Source of the DNA: Actinernus sp. WN-2022
Lineage: Eukaryota; Cnidaria; Anthozoa; Actiniaria; Actinernidae
Assembly: GCA_030867875.1 (NCBI GenBank)
Contig: JAOWCC010001634.1
Coordinates: forward strand, 36,599,867-36,663,866
Reading direction: 5' to 3'
Length of the DNA stretch: 64,000 nucleotides
This document shows positions 1-11,160 of this stretch, piece after piece. A program made the position numbers and the translations under genes. Within the stretch, counting starts at the first letter, position 1; each line of letters opens with the position of its first letter. The notes beneath the pieces were generated by a model that did not search any database, was not told the origin of the DNA, and worked only from the letters and a program-made list of their open reading frames with translations.

Positions 1-417
1 AAACTACAGACTGAAACTTGCCTGTGATTTGAGCACAAGCTATAGTCACGTGACGATCGCGTTTGGATGGACTACCAGTGCTGGTGCAACATCCTTCTTA
101 TATCTTACTTAAGACTTACTTAGAATCCATAGACTCTTAGTCCTCTCCCTTACCAACTACACTACTGCGTCGCTTGTTGAACTCTTTGGTCCCAAAAGGA
201 ATAACAATATATGAGCGGGATAACTATACACAACAGTCCAGCAAAACTCTTAATTACAAACAATAGAAACTATGCTTACATAAAACATACCTGCATGTAA
301 TAATTAATGAGTAGTAGAAGATGTTTTATAATTTACTCGTGGACTGTGGATGTTTTATAATTTACTGTGGAACTATTAATGATAGTGATTTTCATGGCAT
401 TACTGTTAAAATTTCAG

Positions 418-3400
418 TCTTGGCAAGACCTTGATGCACGAACATATCTTAGTGGACTATGCAAGAAATTTCGGCGCCCCATCTCACGGCACTGCGCGAT
501 CACAAATTGGTGGCTTATCTCTTGACGAACAAATAACATTGTGGGAAGCTCCGCTGACCATGGAGAACTTAGGTCACGTCAAACACTACTTTAACCAGGT
601 ACGGAAATATTCAATGCATAATAATTGAAAATAAGTCAAGCAAATTAAACCAAGAAAGTACATTGCAATTTGTGTCTTACAGTTGTTGAAGGGAAAGTCA
701 AATGTGTCTTTTTTTCCAAGAGAAAATAGTTTTGTTCCTGATTAAGGTGGCATTTTAGTGCAACTACTGCATCCGGAGCCACTTAGACTACGAGAACCAA
801 TCACATTGCAAAACGAAAACAAAACATTCCAACCTATGGTAACTTGAGCCAATCAGTGTTGATTACAAGACAATATAATTTCGACTTGCTCGAGCTTCGA
901 TCCGGTAAAGGGCAAATTTGGTCGACTAGTTCTGAAGTCAAAGTCTTTCGAATGAAGAAAATCGCATGGACCAGTATAATAGGCTTTAGTCTTTGGAATG
1001 CTTTATTTTAGTTTTGCAATGTGTTTAGTTCTCGTTGTCTATGTAGCCCCGGTTTCAGTAGTCGCACTGTAAATAGTGCGTGCGTGTGTTTTCTTATTTT
1101 GGGTTTTTCTTTTTGTAGAACCGGGATAACATGGTCCTAGATAACGTTGATCTCATGGTCGATGAAGTTGGAGCGCTGAAGGCGTTCGGTGGTGGCACAA
1201 TAGGTAACCGACGCAGACAGACTCTGGCAAAGAGCTGTCAATAGCTCCAAACGTCAGCAATGACACAATTTCCCCTAACGATAGTACCTATAAAACAGGT
1301 AGAAAACCATATCACCAGACCTTACGACTGTTGTACCCAAATTTTACACCAAAAAGTTAAAAAGAAACATGTTGAAAACAGAGCCTTTTTACAGACATTT
1401 TTCATTGCCTGTTCTCTTAGTAATCATAGAAAGACGACATAAATTTTCAAAACTCAAGTGGAACAATATAGCAGATTTCGTATGAGTGGGACAAACTACG
1501 GCATGTCCGTAACCGTGCTGTACCGTATTTCGGTAATTTGATTGGATCAGCAGGACAAAAATAATGGGAAACCATTTCAACGTCACGGCATGCCGTGCGG
1601 TAACCGTGCCGTAGTCAGTACTGTAGTTTGTCCCACTCATACGAAATCTGCTCTAGGGCTGTCTACACGAGAGGAGGTTAGCCGTGGCTTTTCTAAGCCG
1701 CAAACGTTCAATGGGTAAAAAAACTGAAGTTCGCAACTAACTGAAGCCACGACTTAGGCCCGATTCATGCGCCGAACCTAACTGATTAGATAAAAAACAG
1801 CCGCTTAGTTATATTTTATTTCAATTGCGTTCGGCGCATGAAAAGTTCGACGTTTCAAACGGGCCTGAATTACCCCTCGTATAAATAGCACATTTGGTGA
1901 ACTTCGCGACTTAGATAAGCCGCGGCTAACCTTCTGTTGTATAAATGGCCCTAACGAGCACAGCGAGTTGTTTCACTGCAAAGTGTTGGACATTTTATGA
2001 CGTAATCAATTCTTCGTTTGCTCGTTACGTCATCGCCGCAAAGTTGGTAGACGTTAACAAGAAGGCAGGAACAAACGAAGAAACACTGTTGCGGAAACAT
2101 TTGAGAATTTGAATCAGTTACTTTCCAAAATGTTTTCTCGTTTACCCGCGCGTGAAACATATGTTGCGAGGTTGCGGAAATGAATTTTGCTTCCGCAACA
2201 AATGTTTCTCGTTTGCTCACCGAAGCAACACTGAAAATCACAAATGTTTCTGCAGCAATGTTTCCTCGTTTCCTCAGGCTAAATATTCTCGTTAGCTTCT
2301 TTTAGTAGTTCAAAGGGGCTGTGTCACGGTAAGACTTTACATTCGTTTTTCCGGGCCGGAAAGAACTATTTCCACCGATTTTGATATGAACTAACGAACC
2401 TCTCGGCCATGTGGGATGCTTAAAATGAAAGGAAATATGCAAAAATGACTAATAAACAGTGTATATAAACAGTCTCCAGGGAAAATATTGAAAATCCTTT
2501 CAATCAAACATTGAGGGAGGGAAGTTTAACTGTTTGTATCCAATTAACAGCCACTAAACGAGCGATTACTCGATACATGCGCAGTACCATGACATAGCCC
2601 CTTCATCCAACATGGCCGCCACGGCTTTGTCATTTGAATCTCTGGGGATTCTAATCGGAAAGCAGGCAAGCTTTGATTTGGAGGAACATTCAAAGTCCAA
2701 TTGTAGTTTTTGATCGCCATTTTGAAAGGTAACATCGAGGCTAGAGGCGTGTATCTTCGTTCAAAATCTATCCATATTCATAGAAGAGGGTTTGTATTAG
2801 TGCAGGGTCAACTCCAGCCTCCATGCGAGGCTAAGGCTTGGTTACCTTTCAAGAACTATTAATTGAACGATTGGCCAGTTCAATGGTCGCACGCATGTTA
2901 CAAGATCATCCCTGTCTGTATTTTTATTCATCGTGGCAAGGAGCCAATCAGAAAGCGAGAAATCTGTTTGTTTGTTGTAAAATACTTTTTTGTCCTTCTT
3001 GTTCTCTTACATCTAGTGGAGTGTACTTGTGAAGGGATAGAAAGCAATCCGATAGGATTAAGAGAAATCAGTCGTAGAACTGGAGTTCACGTGATAGCAG
3101 GGACAGGTTATTACCTTGCACGCGTGCACCCCCCGGAAATGAATGCAAAGACTGTGGAGACACTAGCAGAAACTTTCATCAAGGAAATTACAGTGGGAAT
3201 CAGAGATACAGGTATATAAAACTGAAACTGTTCTGAAATTCTGATGGCGAAGTTGCTGATTTAAGCTGGTTCACACTAGCGACATAAGTACAAGCAGCAT
3301 ACGCAGATGCAGTAATGCATTGATCATTAGCGGTGTCTGTGTATGTTGCTTGTGTCGGTAGTGTGAACCAGAATTGGCCTTTTGCAGCTAACAGTCGCGT

Positions 3401-6400
3401 GCTGATATAATACTTCACTAACGAATGAATTGAGCTCGTGATCCCCATGGGAAAGGCGTTGCCATGGATGCTGGAGAGCAAGCTATCTTTAAAAACGTTG
3501 TTTTAGCGAGATCGACTATCGATTGGAGCAATACCGATCTCGTACAAGGCCTTTAAATAAACGAAGTCAGATATTTTTTACTCGCCAGTACAACCACGTG
3601 ACTTGTTTGCTGCAAAGGGCCTATTGCATAAAGACCATCTGACCGATCCCAAGATTCATAGCGCGACATGTTTTGATCGCTTCTCTTGGTTTTCGCGTTT
3701 TAATGCGCATTGTTCTGAAAGGGCTTTAGCTCTTGTTTATATGAAGCAGTGGTTGATCCGATCGAAAACTCGAGCCGAATGAGATTTTGGAATTAACCCT
3801 GTAGTTTTTCTTTATAGTATTTACATGAAACGAATCGAAATTTCGTCAGTCCAATTGACTTCAAATCTCCAGTCAATCCTGGAATCGATCCGTTTGACTT
3901 CAGTAACTAACACGTCAAGCGGATTGAGATTTCGATCGGATCGAACACTCAATCGACACCTGGGGCAAATGCAATAAAACTTTCACACGTGTATTTACAA
4001 GTCTGACCATTGTCAGTTCCGGCATTGAAACAATGGCCAGACTGGAAAACAAGTGACTTAAGGTGTCATGGTCTAGAACACCAATGCAGCGCAAATATTA
4101 ATGAATCGAGGGTCCAATGCGTACGATAATTGGTTAAACTTGGTTCGCACTGGCGACATAAGGATCATAATCGTAGCCCTAAGCACAAACATAGGGAACA
4201 TATATCGCTTATGTCGTAGTGCGAACCACTAGGAACATAATTACAAGGCCGATATGATCATTAATATAAGAACATTATCGACTATTTTCTCATGTTTACG
4301 ACTGTCTATGATTATGTTGCCTATGTTCAATCACTTTCGCACTTGAAACATAACGACACCATCATAATTAGAACACATAAAAAACTGACCAATAAAAAAC
4401 TAGTGCCAACTCCTCTCGTTGTTTCTCTTTTCCAAAATTCATGATTGTAAACAGCACGGCAGCACTTTGCACCACAATAACAACAACAACAATGTAAACA
4501 AAACAGTAGCAATCTGTATCTGGAATATACCCATATAGAATTTGCGCTATATAAATGAATACCTCTTTTTAACAGGAGTGTGTGCTGGAATGATCGGAGA
4601 ATTAGGCTGTTCAACAGATCTTCACTCAAACGAAACAAAAGTCCTTCAAGCTGCTGCTATCGCACAACAGAAGACAGGAGTGCCCATCATCGTACACCCA
4701 GGTGAAGTAGAGTACTTTCGAACTGATTTGTGTGCACAAGAAATATAGAGCGAAAATACAAATAATAATATCCCATGGCTGTGGACAGTTGAATAACGTC
4801 ACGCGCCGAAACTAAGGATTACTGTTTTGAACAGTGTAGAACACTGGGATAAAATTCGCTACGAACACAAGACATTGACTGTCACAAGATAGTGTTTACC
4901 GCAAAATTCCCGCCGATTTACGTGTCAACTCACGCATGCGCCGTAGTTATTCAGCGGTGTTCAATTGTGTGTCGAAAGTAATGCTATTGCTTTGGTTTTG
5001 CGTTTGCTTAGCTTTTCTATTGGCTGTGAACATGTTTTGTAATTATCAGCCAATCAAGTTCTAAACTAAAACCAAACGCAGTCACGCATGCGTTTACTTT
5101 TCCTCGTGATTGGTTCAAGTAAAACCAGTCATGAATTACGTCAGCTTGTGATTGGCTCATTGCGTTTTCACCTGCTCCCGTGATTGGCTCTGTAATTACT
5201 TTGGTTTTGGTTTTGCGACACTCAATCGAAAACCGCTCTAATAAAACAAAGTTAAACAGCGTTTACATGCTCGAAAGGAGTAGCATCTACCGTAGGGCAA
5301 TTGTGAGGGAAAAAAGAGACAAAACACCCGAGAACATTGTTGAAAAGAGAGGTCAAAAGGATAAATGGGAGGAGAAAGAAAACACGTTTTTTTGCCGACA
5401 TACCAATTCCCCCGTCTGTCTTCCTTTTATTTTCGCGAGTGTGGCTAGTTGTCTAGACCCGAGTATTTTCTTCCTATTTGTCGTAGGCTACTCGGCCGAG
5501 TCCCCAAGCAACATCCTGGACATTTTAGAGTCATCTGGAGCTGATTTGTCACGTGTTCTCATGAGTCACGTGGATAGAGGCCTGTTAACTATTGATCACA
5601 TGGTGGGTCTAGCAAGACGAGGCTGCGTACTGTTGTTCGATCAGTTTGGTTGGGATTTATCATTAACGCATGCGCTAACCCATGGTATTGACTACCCGAG
5701 CGACTTTGAGAGATGTAGAATGATCCACGAGGTCAAGGATCAAGGGTTCCTACAGCAGGTATGACCTCAATGACGTCATATGATTGACACGTTAGGAGCC
5801 GTCCTAGGTTTATGTGTAACTTTGAAAACTAGCAGAGGACTGGGACAGAGTATGGGAAATTAATCTGATTGAAATAATGAAGCTCGTCAGAAGAACTACA
5901 GGTAGCATATCCAAATTACCGGTAGTAGGTTTACCGAGTTTGAAGAAGATTGGTTTGATATTAAACATATGACGTACATGTAATTTCAAAAATCGCTAAA
6001 GAAAGAATGTATGGTTACAGAGGACGCTTGCCCCCTCCCCCCCTCCCTCCTCCCCCCAAAAATATACACTCGCTCTCATTTTGGCTACCTGTATATAAAC
6101 TGAATGACAAGCTATCTCATACCTATTTCAAATAAGGTTGTCACGGACGAGCGACAAGCGACATTGTCATCATAACTGGCCGGACAGCTATGCGGAATGG
6201 AATACGATGTAATTCGAAAATCCATTCGAAGAAAACCATCAATGTTCCTCTTAAAGCCTTTGATTCCAAAAACAAACGAATTCACCAGACAACAACCACA
6301 ATGCATTTCGGTCTGGGTATGTCGCTTGTCCTTTGCCACTTGTCCGGTACATAATATATTTTGATGTTATCTTTAATTTCTTTTGTTGATGTTCAATTTT

Positions 6401-7250
6401 TTCAATAATCAGATTCATTTTCGACACTCGTTTCTACAGCTAGTGGCCAATTCCTGGTCCATACATAGGCGATAAAGGAACAAGACGAATGCATTGAACA
6501 AGCTCAGTGAATAAATGTGTTTATGTTGGGCATTCGTAATTAGCGTCTTGCGCTTTCCCCAAGGACCTACCAACTTGCATATTGCAATTCACTTGACGCT
6601 AACCAGTTCCACCTCGGTTGTTTACTTAACCGGGGTTAAAATTCCCTGAAGTCTCCTTCATCGGCATAAATATATATCTAATTGCACTGACTCATAGTTT
6701 ATAACATGTACCATTGTAATATCGTTATATCATTGAACAATGCTGGTTCGCGGCTCTCCTATTATCGCCTTGTTTGCTGTATGTAGAATAGATAATATAA
6801 AGTTTTCTGCGGTGCGGCGGAGCGCAGAGACAGAGCACATAACTGATTTCAGAAGGGCTCATCAGTAGTATACAGATTAAAAAGATTCGTGATTCTCTCA
6901 GAGAACCAATGAGAATGCTCTATTTGCATAATGGCCCAGTTTGCCATATATTCATTATCGTTGTTTTCATCGTTATCATTATTGTCATCTTCATCAACAT
7001 TAGTATTCTTATTCCTGTTCTCATTCCCATTCCCATTCTCATTCTCATTCTCATTCTCATTCTCATTCTTATTCAGGTTGTGGTAGGACATGATCTGGCT
7101 TTCAAGATTCGACTCACTAAATACGGTGGAAGTGGCTATCCTTACATACTGAAGAACATGGTACCATACATGTTAATAAGAGGATTCACTCAGGAAGATC
7201 TAGACGTCATTCTAGTACAGAATCCAAAGAGACTGTTGACCATGAAGTGA
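418..7250 (+). CDS. PTER: Phosphotriesterase-related protein (PTER), 5' end outside window
   Basis: Six exons with GT-AG borders join in frame: 418-598, 1119-1203, 3017-3211, 4576-4701, 5487-5758 and 7077-7250, ending in TGA. They give about 343 residues. The animal family is about 350 residues long, so only a short N-terminal exon is missing upstream of the window. All metal-site motifs of the amidohydrolase/phosphotriesterase family are visible: LMHEH (both histidines, 437-445), GELGCS (glutamate), VIVHPG-like PIIVHPG (histidine), MSHVDR (histidine) and VGHD in the last exon (aspartate). The family conclusion follows from these motifs plus the conserved C-terminal run TKYGGSGYPYIL. PTER proteins are cytosolic binuclear-metal hydrolases; recent work on the vertebrate protein points to an N-acetyltaurine hydrolase role, but the coral substrate is not known. 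Introns hold several MITEs. No frameshift or lost catalytic residue is seen, so the gene looks functional. Confidence 0.93.
753..1073. mobile_element. MITE family B, copy 1 (PTER intron)
   Basis: Inverted ends read TAGTGCAACTACTG and, further in, GCCACTTAGACTACGAGAACC; the other end mirrors them (GTTCTCGTTGTCTATGTAGC then CAGTAGTCGCACTGTAAA). A second copy of the same about 320-bp element lies at 40320-40648 in a PLBD intron. No open reading frame is present, so it is a non-autonomous DNA element. Confidence 0.75.
1469..1655. mobile_element. MITE family D, copy 1
   Basis: The ends are a near-perfect inverted repeat (GCAGATTTCGTATGAGTGGG at the left, its complement at the right), bordered by TA on both sides. 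This suggests TA target choice of the Tc1/mariner kind, which is inference. Two further copies sit at 26723-27867 (split) and 27866-28039. Confidence 0.75.
1654..1953. mobile_element. Foldback MITE abutting family D copy
   Basis: Left end TAGGGCTGTCTACACGAG followed by GGTTAGCCG; the right end is the inverted match (CGGCTAACCTTCTG, then GGCCCTA). It starts in the same TA that ends the previous MITE, so the two elements share a border base pair. No coding capacity. Confidence 0.65.
1954..2300. repeat. Degenerate short-motif repeat
   Basis: The stretch repeats words such as GCGGAAACATTTG and TGTTTCTCGTTTGCTC on both strands, and starts and ends near TAACGAG/CTCGTTAG. It looks like an old inverted-repeat element, but ends cannot be fixed. 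The following 2301-3016, the rest of this PTER intron, shows nothing I recognise apart from a short word (ATATGCAAAAATGACTAA) that recurs inverted near 29285. Confidence 0.35.
3266..3371. mobile_element. MITE family C, copy 1
   Basis: 106 bp bounded by CTGGTTCACACTAGCGACAT and the inverted GTCGGTAGTGTGAACCAG. A sister copy with the same ends lies 770 bases further on at 4141-4228, in the same PTER intron. Confidence 0.7.
4141..4228. mobile_element. MITE family C, copy 2
   Basis: 88 bp with ends TGGTTCGCACTGGCGACATA and the inverted TATGTCGTAGTGCGAACCA. It is shorter than copy 1, and both terminal repeats carry the same C-to-G type change (CACAC to CGCAC). This suggests a sub-family rather than random decay. 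Confidence 0.7.
4952..5238. mobile_element. MITE family A, copy 1
   Basis: Left end CGGTGTTCAATTGTGTGTCG and right end CGACACTCAATCGAAAACCG form the inverted termini. The interior has several ATTGG/CCAAT words. A second copy lies at 33817-34115 in a PLBD intron and shares interior blocks such as TAATTATCAGCCAATCAAGT. Confidence 0.75.
5930..6055 (+). repeat. Dispersed repeat with pyrimidine-rich end
   Basis: The block TTTGAAGAAGATTGGTTT, then a CGCTAA word, then GGACGCTTGCCCCCTCC recurs at 31770-31905 and, in part, near 46720. It is followed by a C/T-rich run in both full copies. The rest of this PTER intron (6056-7017) holds no recognisable element. Confidence 0.5.
7018..7075 (+). repeat. 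(TTCTCA)n microsatellite serving as polypyrimidine tract
   Basis: A run of TTCCCA and TTCTCA hexamers ends directly in TTATTCAG, the acceptor of the last PTER exon at 7077. The microsatellite therefore is the polypyrimidine tract of that splice site. Confidence 0.85.
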
Positions 7251-8215
7251 CGCAGACGCAGACTTCGTTAGAATTCACTTGCTTTTCTTTAGTTTCGCGA
7301 TAAACCCGTTCGATAGTTCAGCTGAAAATCGAACTAAAGGGGTTATGTCAACTCCAAATGATAAACCTTCTCGTGATGAAAGAAAAATTTAAATAACTAC
7401 TCAGATTAGTATGTTTACCATGGCCAGCTATACTAGAAAAACTTTAAGATAATTCTGATGACGAATAGCAAAGATTCGAGTGGATGAAAAATACTGAATT
7501 TAGAGCAACTTGAAATCGGTTCATTGTAACCGATATCCAGTTTTTAAAACAGGCGTTTGTAAGTTCTTTTCTAATCCACTTTAATCTTTGCCACCTCTCT
7601 CGAAAATGTTTGAAAAGTATACCAGGACATTCACATTTCTCTTCTATCTCAGGGTATATTACTTTTATTGTTTTGTTTTGAAGACACTTGAAGGTTCAGT
7701 TCGATTTATTAACGGGTTTTAGTAACCTGCGGAGGTGCTAGTGTGAGTCTGGAGATCTAGTCTGTAGTCGTATGCATGACATTTCAGAAATAAATTATGA
7801 AAAGAAAAAGAAAGTCCATCTCGTGTATTTGTAACCATTTTGCTCCCTTGGATTTATTTCCATAACTAGGCATGGTCGCAGAATAAACTTCTGAGGCTTT
7901 TGGAGATACGATATTTTAACAGCTCTATTTATCGATCAGCACATCTCGTTTAAAGGAAATACCTTTGTTACACCTAATTGCAAAAACGTCAAATAAAAAC
8001 CACAATAGTTAAAATAAAAAAGAAACAAGAAAATGTAAATGAACAGGAGAGCGCAACGCCATTATTTCTTTGTATTGTGTTTTTAATTTTTATTTCTTCG
8101 AAATTAGGTGTAGGCTTTCAATTCCAAAAATATTGCGCCCCCCAATATTCCTTCCGTGCTCTCGATGGCTGTCAAAACAATTACCGAAGGTTGTTTTTAA
8201 TAGAACGCTGTCTAT
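7251..8215. other. PTER 3' UTR and downstream sequence
   Basis: AT-rich sequence without a recognisable repeat or coding segment. The first about 550 bases are probably 3' UTR. Confidence 0.4.
7789..7794 (+). other. Candidate poly(A) signal of PTER
   Basis: A consensus AATAAA lies about 540 bases after the PTER stop codon. It is the first clear one downstream and precedes an A-rich stretch. Placement is inference; no transcript evidence is available. Confidence 0.45.
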
Positions 8216-8272
8216 ACGTCCAGTCCTCATTGTCGGACTTTAAACATTACATCTCATCCTCATTAATTATTC
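8216..8272. repeat. Solo arm of the 8769-8932 palindrome
   Basis: The words CCAGTCCTCATTGTCGG and CTCATTAATTATTC match, in inverse order, the arm at 8757-8815. With that arm it frames the tRNA-like segment between them. Confidence 0.5.
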
Positions 8273-8359
8273 ATGAGGTAACCAACCAACCATGTGCCCA
8301 GAATTCGATCACATGACGATCCTTGAAACCCCGGAAAGTACTCCCAGAACTACATTAAA

Positions 8360-8420
8360 CCATTTTTTTCCAGTCCAAGGACTGAATTAATTTTGTTCCA
8401 GTCCTAGGACTGAATTAATT
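8360..8420 (+). repeat. Two direct copies of a 30-bp unit
   Basis: GGACTGAATTAATTTTG appears twice, each after a CCAGTCC word. The same CCAGTCC word makes up the neighbouring palindromes, so the unit probably belongs to the same repeat family. Confidence 0.5.
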
Positions 8421-8562
8421 TTGATCCAAATCACTAGTGATGTTCATCTGTGTTCTCATTGGGTATCATTCATGCATGTGTTGGGCCTAATTAAGCTACC
8501 AGGATTACAGCATAAGTATGACTTTACATGGAGAAGTGAAGGAGAAGACGGAAATAAAAATC

Positions 8563-8648
8563 GGTGTCCAGAGTGACTCGAACCATCATCCGCATGGCTG
8601 CTCTTGACTACTAGTCCGCTGTCTTGTCCACTACGCTATCAGGCCGTT
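8563..8648 (-). mobile_element. tRNA-like SINE head
   Basis: On the minus strand the segment shows a box-A-like TAGCGTAGTGG (8628-8638) and a box-B-like GGTTCGAGTCA (8574-8584), spaced as in a tRNA. The outer arms do not pair into an acceptor stem, so it is read as a SINE promoter head and not as a tRNA gene. Confidence 0.55.
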
Positions 8649-8768
8649 TGTTGAAATGACCGTGACAAAATAACAATCACAACCCTTGTAGTCTATAATT
8701 ATGATGAAAAAAATCAATTGTCAACCTGTACCCGAAATAAAAACAACATCCCTCCCGAATAATTAATG

Positions 8769-8932
8769 ACAATGAGATGTCATTTCAAAGCCTCCAATTC
8801 GGACTGGACGGGATTTCAAGTCCTTGCAATAAGTTCCAGTCCTCGGCTGCGCCTCGGACTGGAACTAATTGCGCGGACTTGAAATCCCGTCCAGTCCTCA
8901 TTGTCGGCTTTGAACTATTACTTCTTAGACGC
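8769..8932. repeat. Long palindrome (foldback element)
   Basis: The core 8801-8897 is an almost perfect hairpin: GGACTGGACGGGATTTCAAG at the left meets its complement at the right, with a loop of a few bases around 8850. The arms continue outward with more mismatches to 8769 and 8932. Confidence 0.8.
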
Positions 8933-9156
8933 CGTACATACATTGAAAGCCTTCAACTGAAAACAAAAGATGCAACCACTAAAATGGAAACACTGTTTCG
9001 GAAAGATTTTTCCTGGTGTGTGCAGAAGTTACAGCGAATTTCAACACAATTTTCCCTTGAAACCCTACCCCTCCAGACCTATATAATATTAAGGAACACA
9101 AGACACTGTATCACAGGCGACCCAAGGTTTAATTTCGAGTTGTTGTGCCCTTATTT

Positions 9157-9232
9157 TGTCGTTTATTAACGATTTGGACTTTTTTCCTTTTCTGATCTCT
9201 TGAAAAAAGCCCAAATCGCTAATAAACGACAA
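9157..9232. repeat. 76-bp hairpin
   Basis: GTCGTTTATTAACGATTTGG at the left is mirrored by CCAAATCGCTAATAAACGAC at the right, with a short TTCTGATC loop. It ends about 25 bases before the DIRS-like element. Confidence 0.75.
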
Positions 9233-9257
9233 AGAAAAACAGGTAGAGCAAATATGT

Positions 9258-9443
9258 ATTTTCCGCTGGTATGCAAGTGAATTCATAGCAGCTTAATGAG
9301 ATACTTGTGACGCATACCACATGCTTCTTAAGGGTGCCAGTTATCTCGCCCTGTGATTGGATATTCGTTATATTTAAAGAACTACTGAAAAGGCTTCGTT
9401 CTCTCTCACGCATCTCCATTCATACGGGATTACTATACAGATC
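9258..9443 (+). repeat. DIRS element terminal repeat A, copy 1
   Basis: About 186 bp, nearly identical to 10164-10351, from TTTTCCGCTGGTATGCAAGT to TACTATACAGATC. A TATATTTAAAG word and the gag start 5 bases after its end suggest it holds the element promoter (inference). Confidence 0.85.
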
Positions 9444-9448
9444 AGACC

Positions 9449-10118
9449 ATGTCCGACGACCGTCAACCCACTTCGAGAGACGATAGAACTACATCAAGCC
9501 CGTCCGCTGGTCACAGCGCTTCCATTCCAGAACAAAATCCGCAGACCATAGAACAGGTCTTCGGTTTATTCAAGGACTACCTGAACACACAAATCGAGGT
9601 GAAAGGCAAGGAAATTGAAACGAAGTCCCAAGATTGACAAAGACGCAGCGGAATTAATATAGAAGGGAAATAGAAAGCAGTTCAAGTTAAACGCTCAGCT
9701 AGAAGACGTTCTCGACCGGATTCAGAAGTATCGAGACGATTCCACCAAGGTTACGGAGTTGGTTTTAGAAGGGAAAGACCTAGTTAAGAAGAGACAAAAG
9801 CTCATCCGAATAGCAGATAGACATAAAGAGGGGTGGAAGATCGTCGAGGAATACGAGTCAGACGAGTTAGCCTCGGATTCCGAAGATGAAAAGAAGCTTA
9901 GAAAAGCAAAGACTGCCGTGGAAAGAAAACGCAAAGACCAAAGAAATCCGGGCGGTGAATCAAAGAAACAAAGGTTTGGTTACGATAATCAGCTTTTTCG
10001 TGGTGAGTTACTTACTTTCGCACATTACTTTGTGATGACTCAGGATTGGTTGGAATGCCTGAGTACCCAACCATATAAACGCGTTGTTTATCTTGAATTT
10101 ACAGCATTTAAGGGGTAA
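9449..10118 (+). pseudogene. DIRS gag-like ORF1, frameshifted
   Basis: It starts MSDDRQPTSRDD at 9449 and runs about 62 residues to a stop. The reading continues in another frame as KGNRKQFKLNAQLEDVLD, then KKRQKLIRIADRHKEGWKIV and an acidic/basic tail with DELASDSEDEKKLRKAK. These blocks are typical of ORF1 of cnidarian DIRS elements (family knowledge). A GTGAGT word after LFRG could be a splice donor, with the acceptor TATTTCAG at 10417-10424 in front of further coding-like sequence. If so, the B-A junction would lie inside an intron. One frameshift near 9630 makes it non-functional. Confidence 0.65.
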
Positions 10119-10351
10119 AATATTTTACGTTCGTTTGAACGAAGTGAATTAGAACGTAAATGAATTTTCCGTTGGTATGCAAGTGAATTCATAGCAGCTT
10201 AATGAGATACTTGTGACGCATACCACATGCTTCTTAAGGGAGTGCCAGTTATCTCGCCCTATGATTGGATATTCGTTATATTTAAAGAACTACTGAAAAG
10301 GCTTCGTTCTCTCTCACGCATCTCCATTCATACGGGATTACTATACAGATC
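10049..10351 (+). repeat. B-A junction of the DIRS element
   Basis: B copy 1 (10049-10151, GTTGGAATGCCTGAGTACCC onward) is followed after only 12 bases by A copy 2 (10164-10351). B recurs at 13911-14013 and A at 9258-9443. Confidence 0.85.
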
Positions 10352-10424
10352 CCACCCACCCGCCCTGGTCAGATCTCTGATTTAACTTGTGTATTTGATA
10401 GCCCTGATACTGTATATATATTTC

Positions 10425-11160
10425 AGGCCGTTCAGACTCTGCTTCACCCAGCAACCGCTGCTACAGATGCTTCTGAGTGGGACACTGGGCCAAGGATTGC
10501 AGATCCAATTCCTCAAGTTTCCCTTATTCGAGCGGAACACTCTTTGCTAGGACCGGAATGGGAGGTATCAGTGACTCTGCTTCAGGATCGAAGTGAGAAC
10601 ACACAGGAACTATAGAGGTAGTTAACAATCAGTATGAGTACGAAAAACATACTATTATACCGCAAGTTAAAGGAAATCTAAAAAGGAATGTACAATTTTG
10701 GCTTACTATCGGAGCACCAGAGTACATACGAAATGTGATTAGTGACGGGTATACGCTCCCTTTTGTTGAATTGCTGCCGAATAACATCAGTAACAACAAT
10801 TGGCCTGTCAACCGCACCGTATATATTCACAATGTTTGAAACCGCTTGAAAAATATTGGAGGTTGCAAAGAATAAAAATGGCCTTATTTCTCGATGACGG
10901 TTTGATAATAGAACACAATCAAGAAGACTGTGTTAAAGTAGCGGATGTCATTAGATCAGATCTACGTAAGGCTGGCTTTATTGCGAATGACGATAAGTCG
11001 ATTTGGGAGCCTACTCAGCTTATAGTGCGGTTGGGCATATATTGGAATTCTGAAGAGGGAACAATACACATCACAGAACAGCGTCTGAACAATACCCTGA
11101 CGTCTTTTGAAAAAAATAATAATAATGGAAATTAGCTTTAGTATCCGCAAGGGAATTGGC
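10425..11160 (+). pseudogene. DIRS reverse transcriptase, internally deleted
   Basis: An N-terminal RT block is readable around 10612-10800 (VKGNLKRNVQFW, then DGYTLPF). The text then jumps straight to GLSTAPYIFT, a frameshift, and CLKPLEKYWRLQ followed by ALFLDDGLII. FLDD is the catalytic YxDD-type box. The fingers and first palm motif between DGYTLPF and GLSTAPYIFT are missing, so a deletion of roughly a hundred residues is inferred from the family layout. It cannot make active enzyme. Confidence 0.75.

Noticed and set aside
6849..7091. Asn-Glu repeat open frame on the minus strand
   Set aside because: Antisense reading of the hexamer microsatellite and PTER exon border.
8563..8648. Possible tRNA gene on the minus strand
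   Set aside because: The arms outside the boxes do not pair as in a tRNA; more likely a SINE head.
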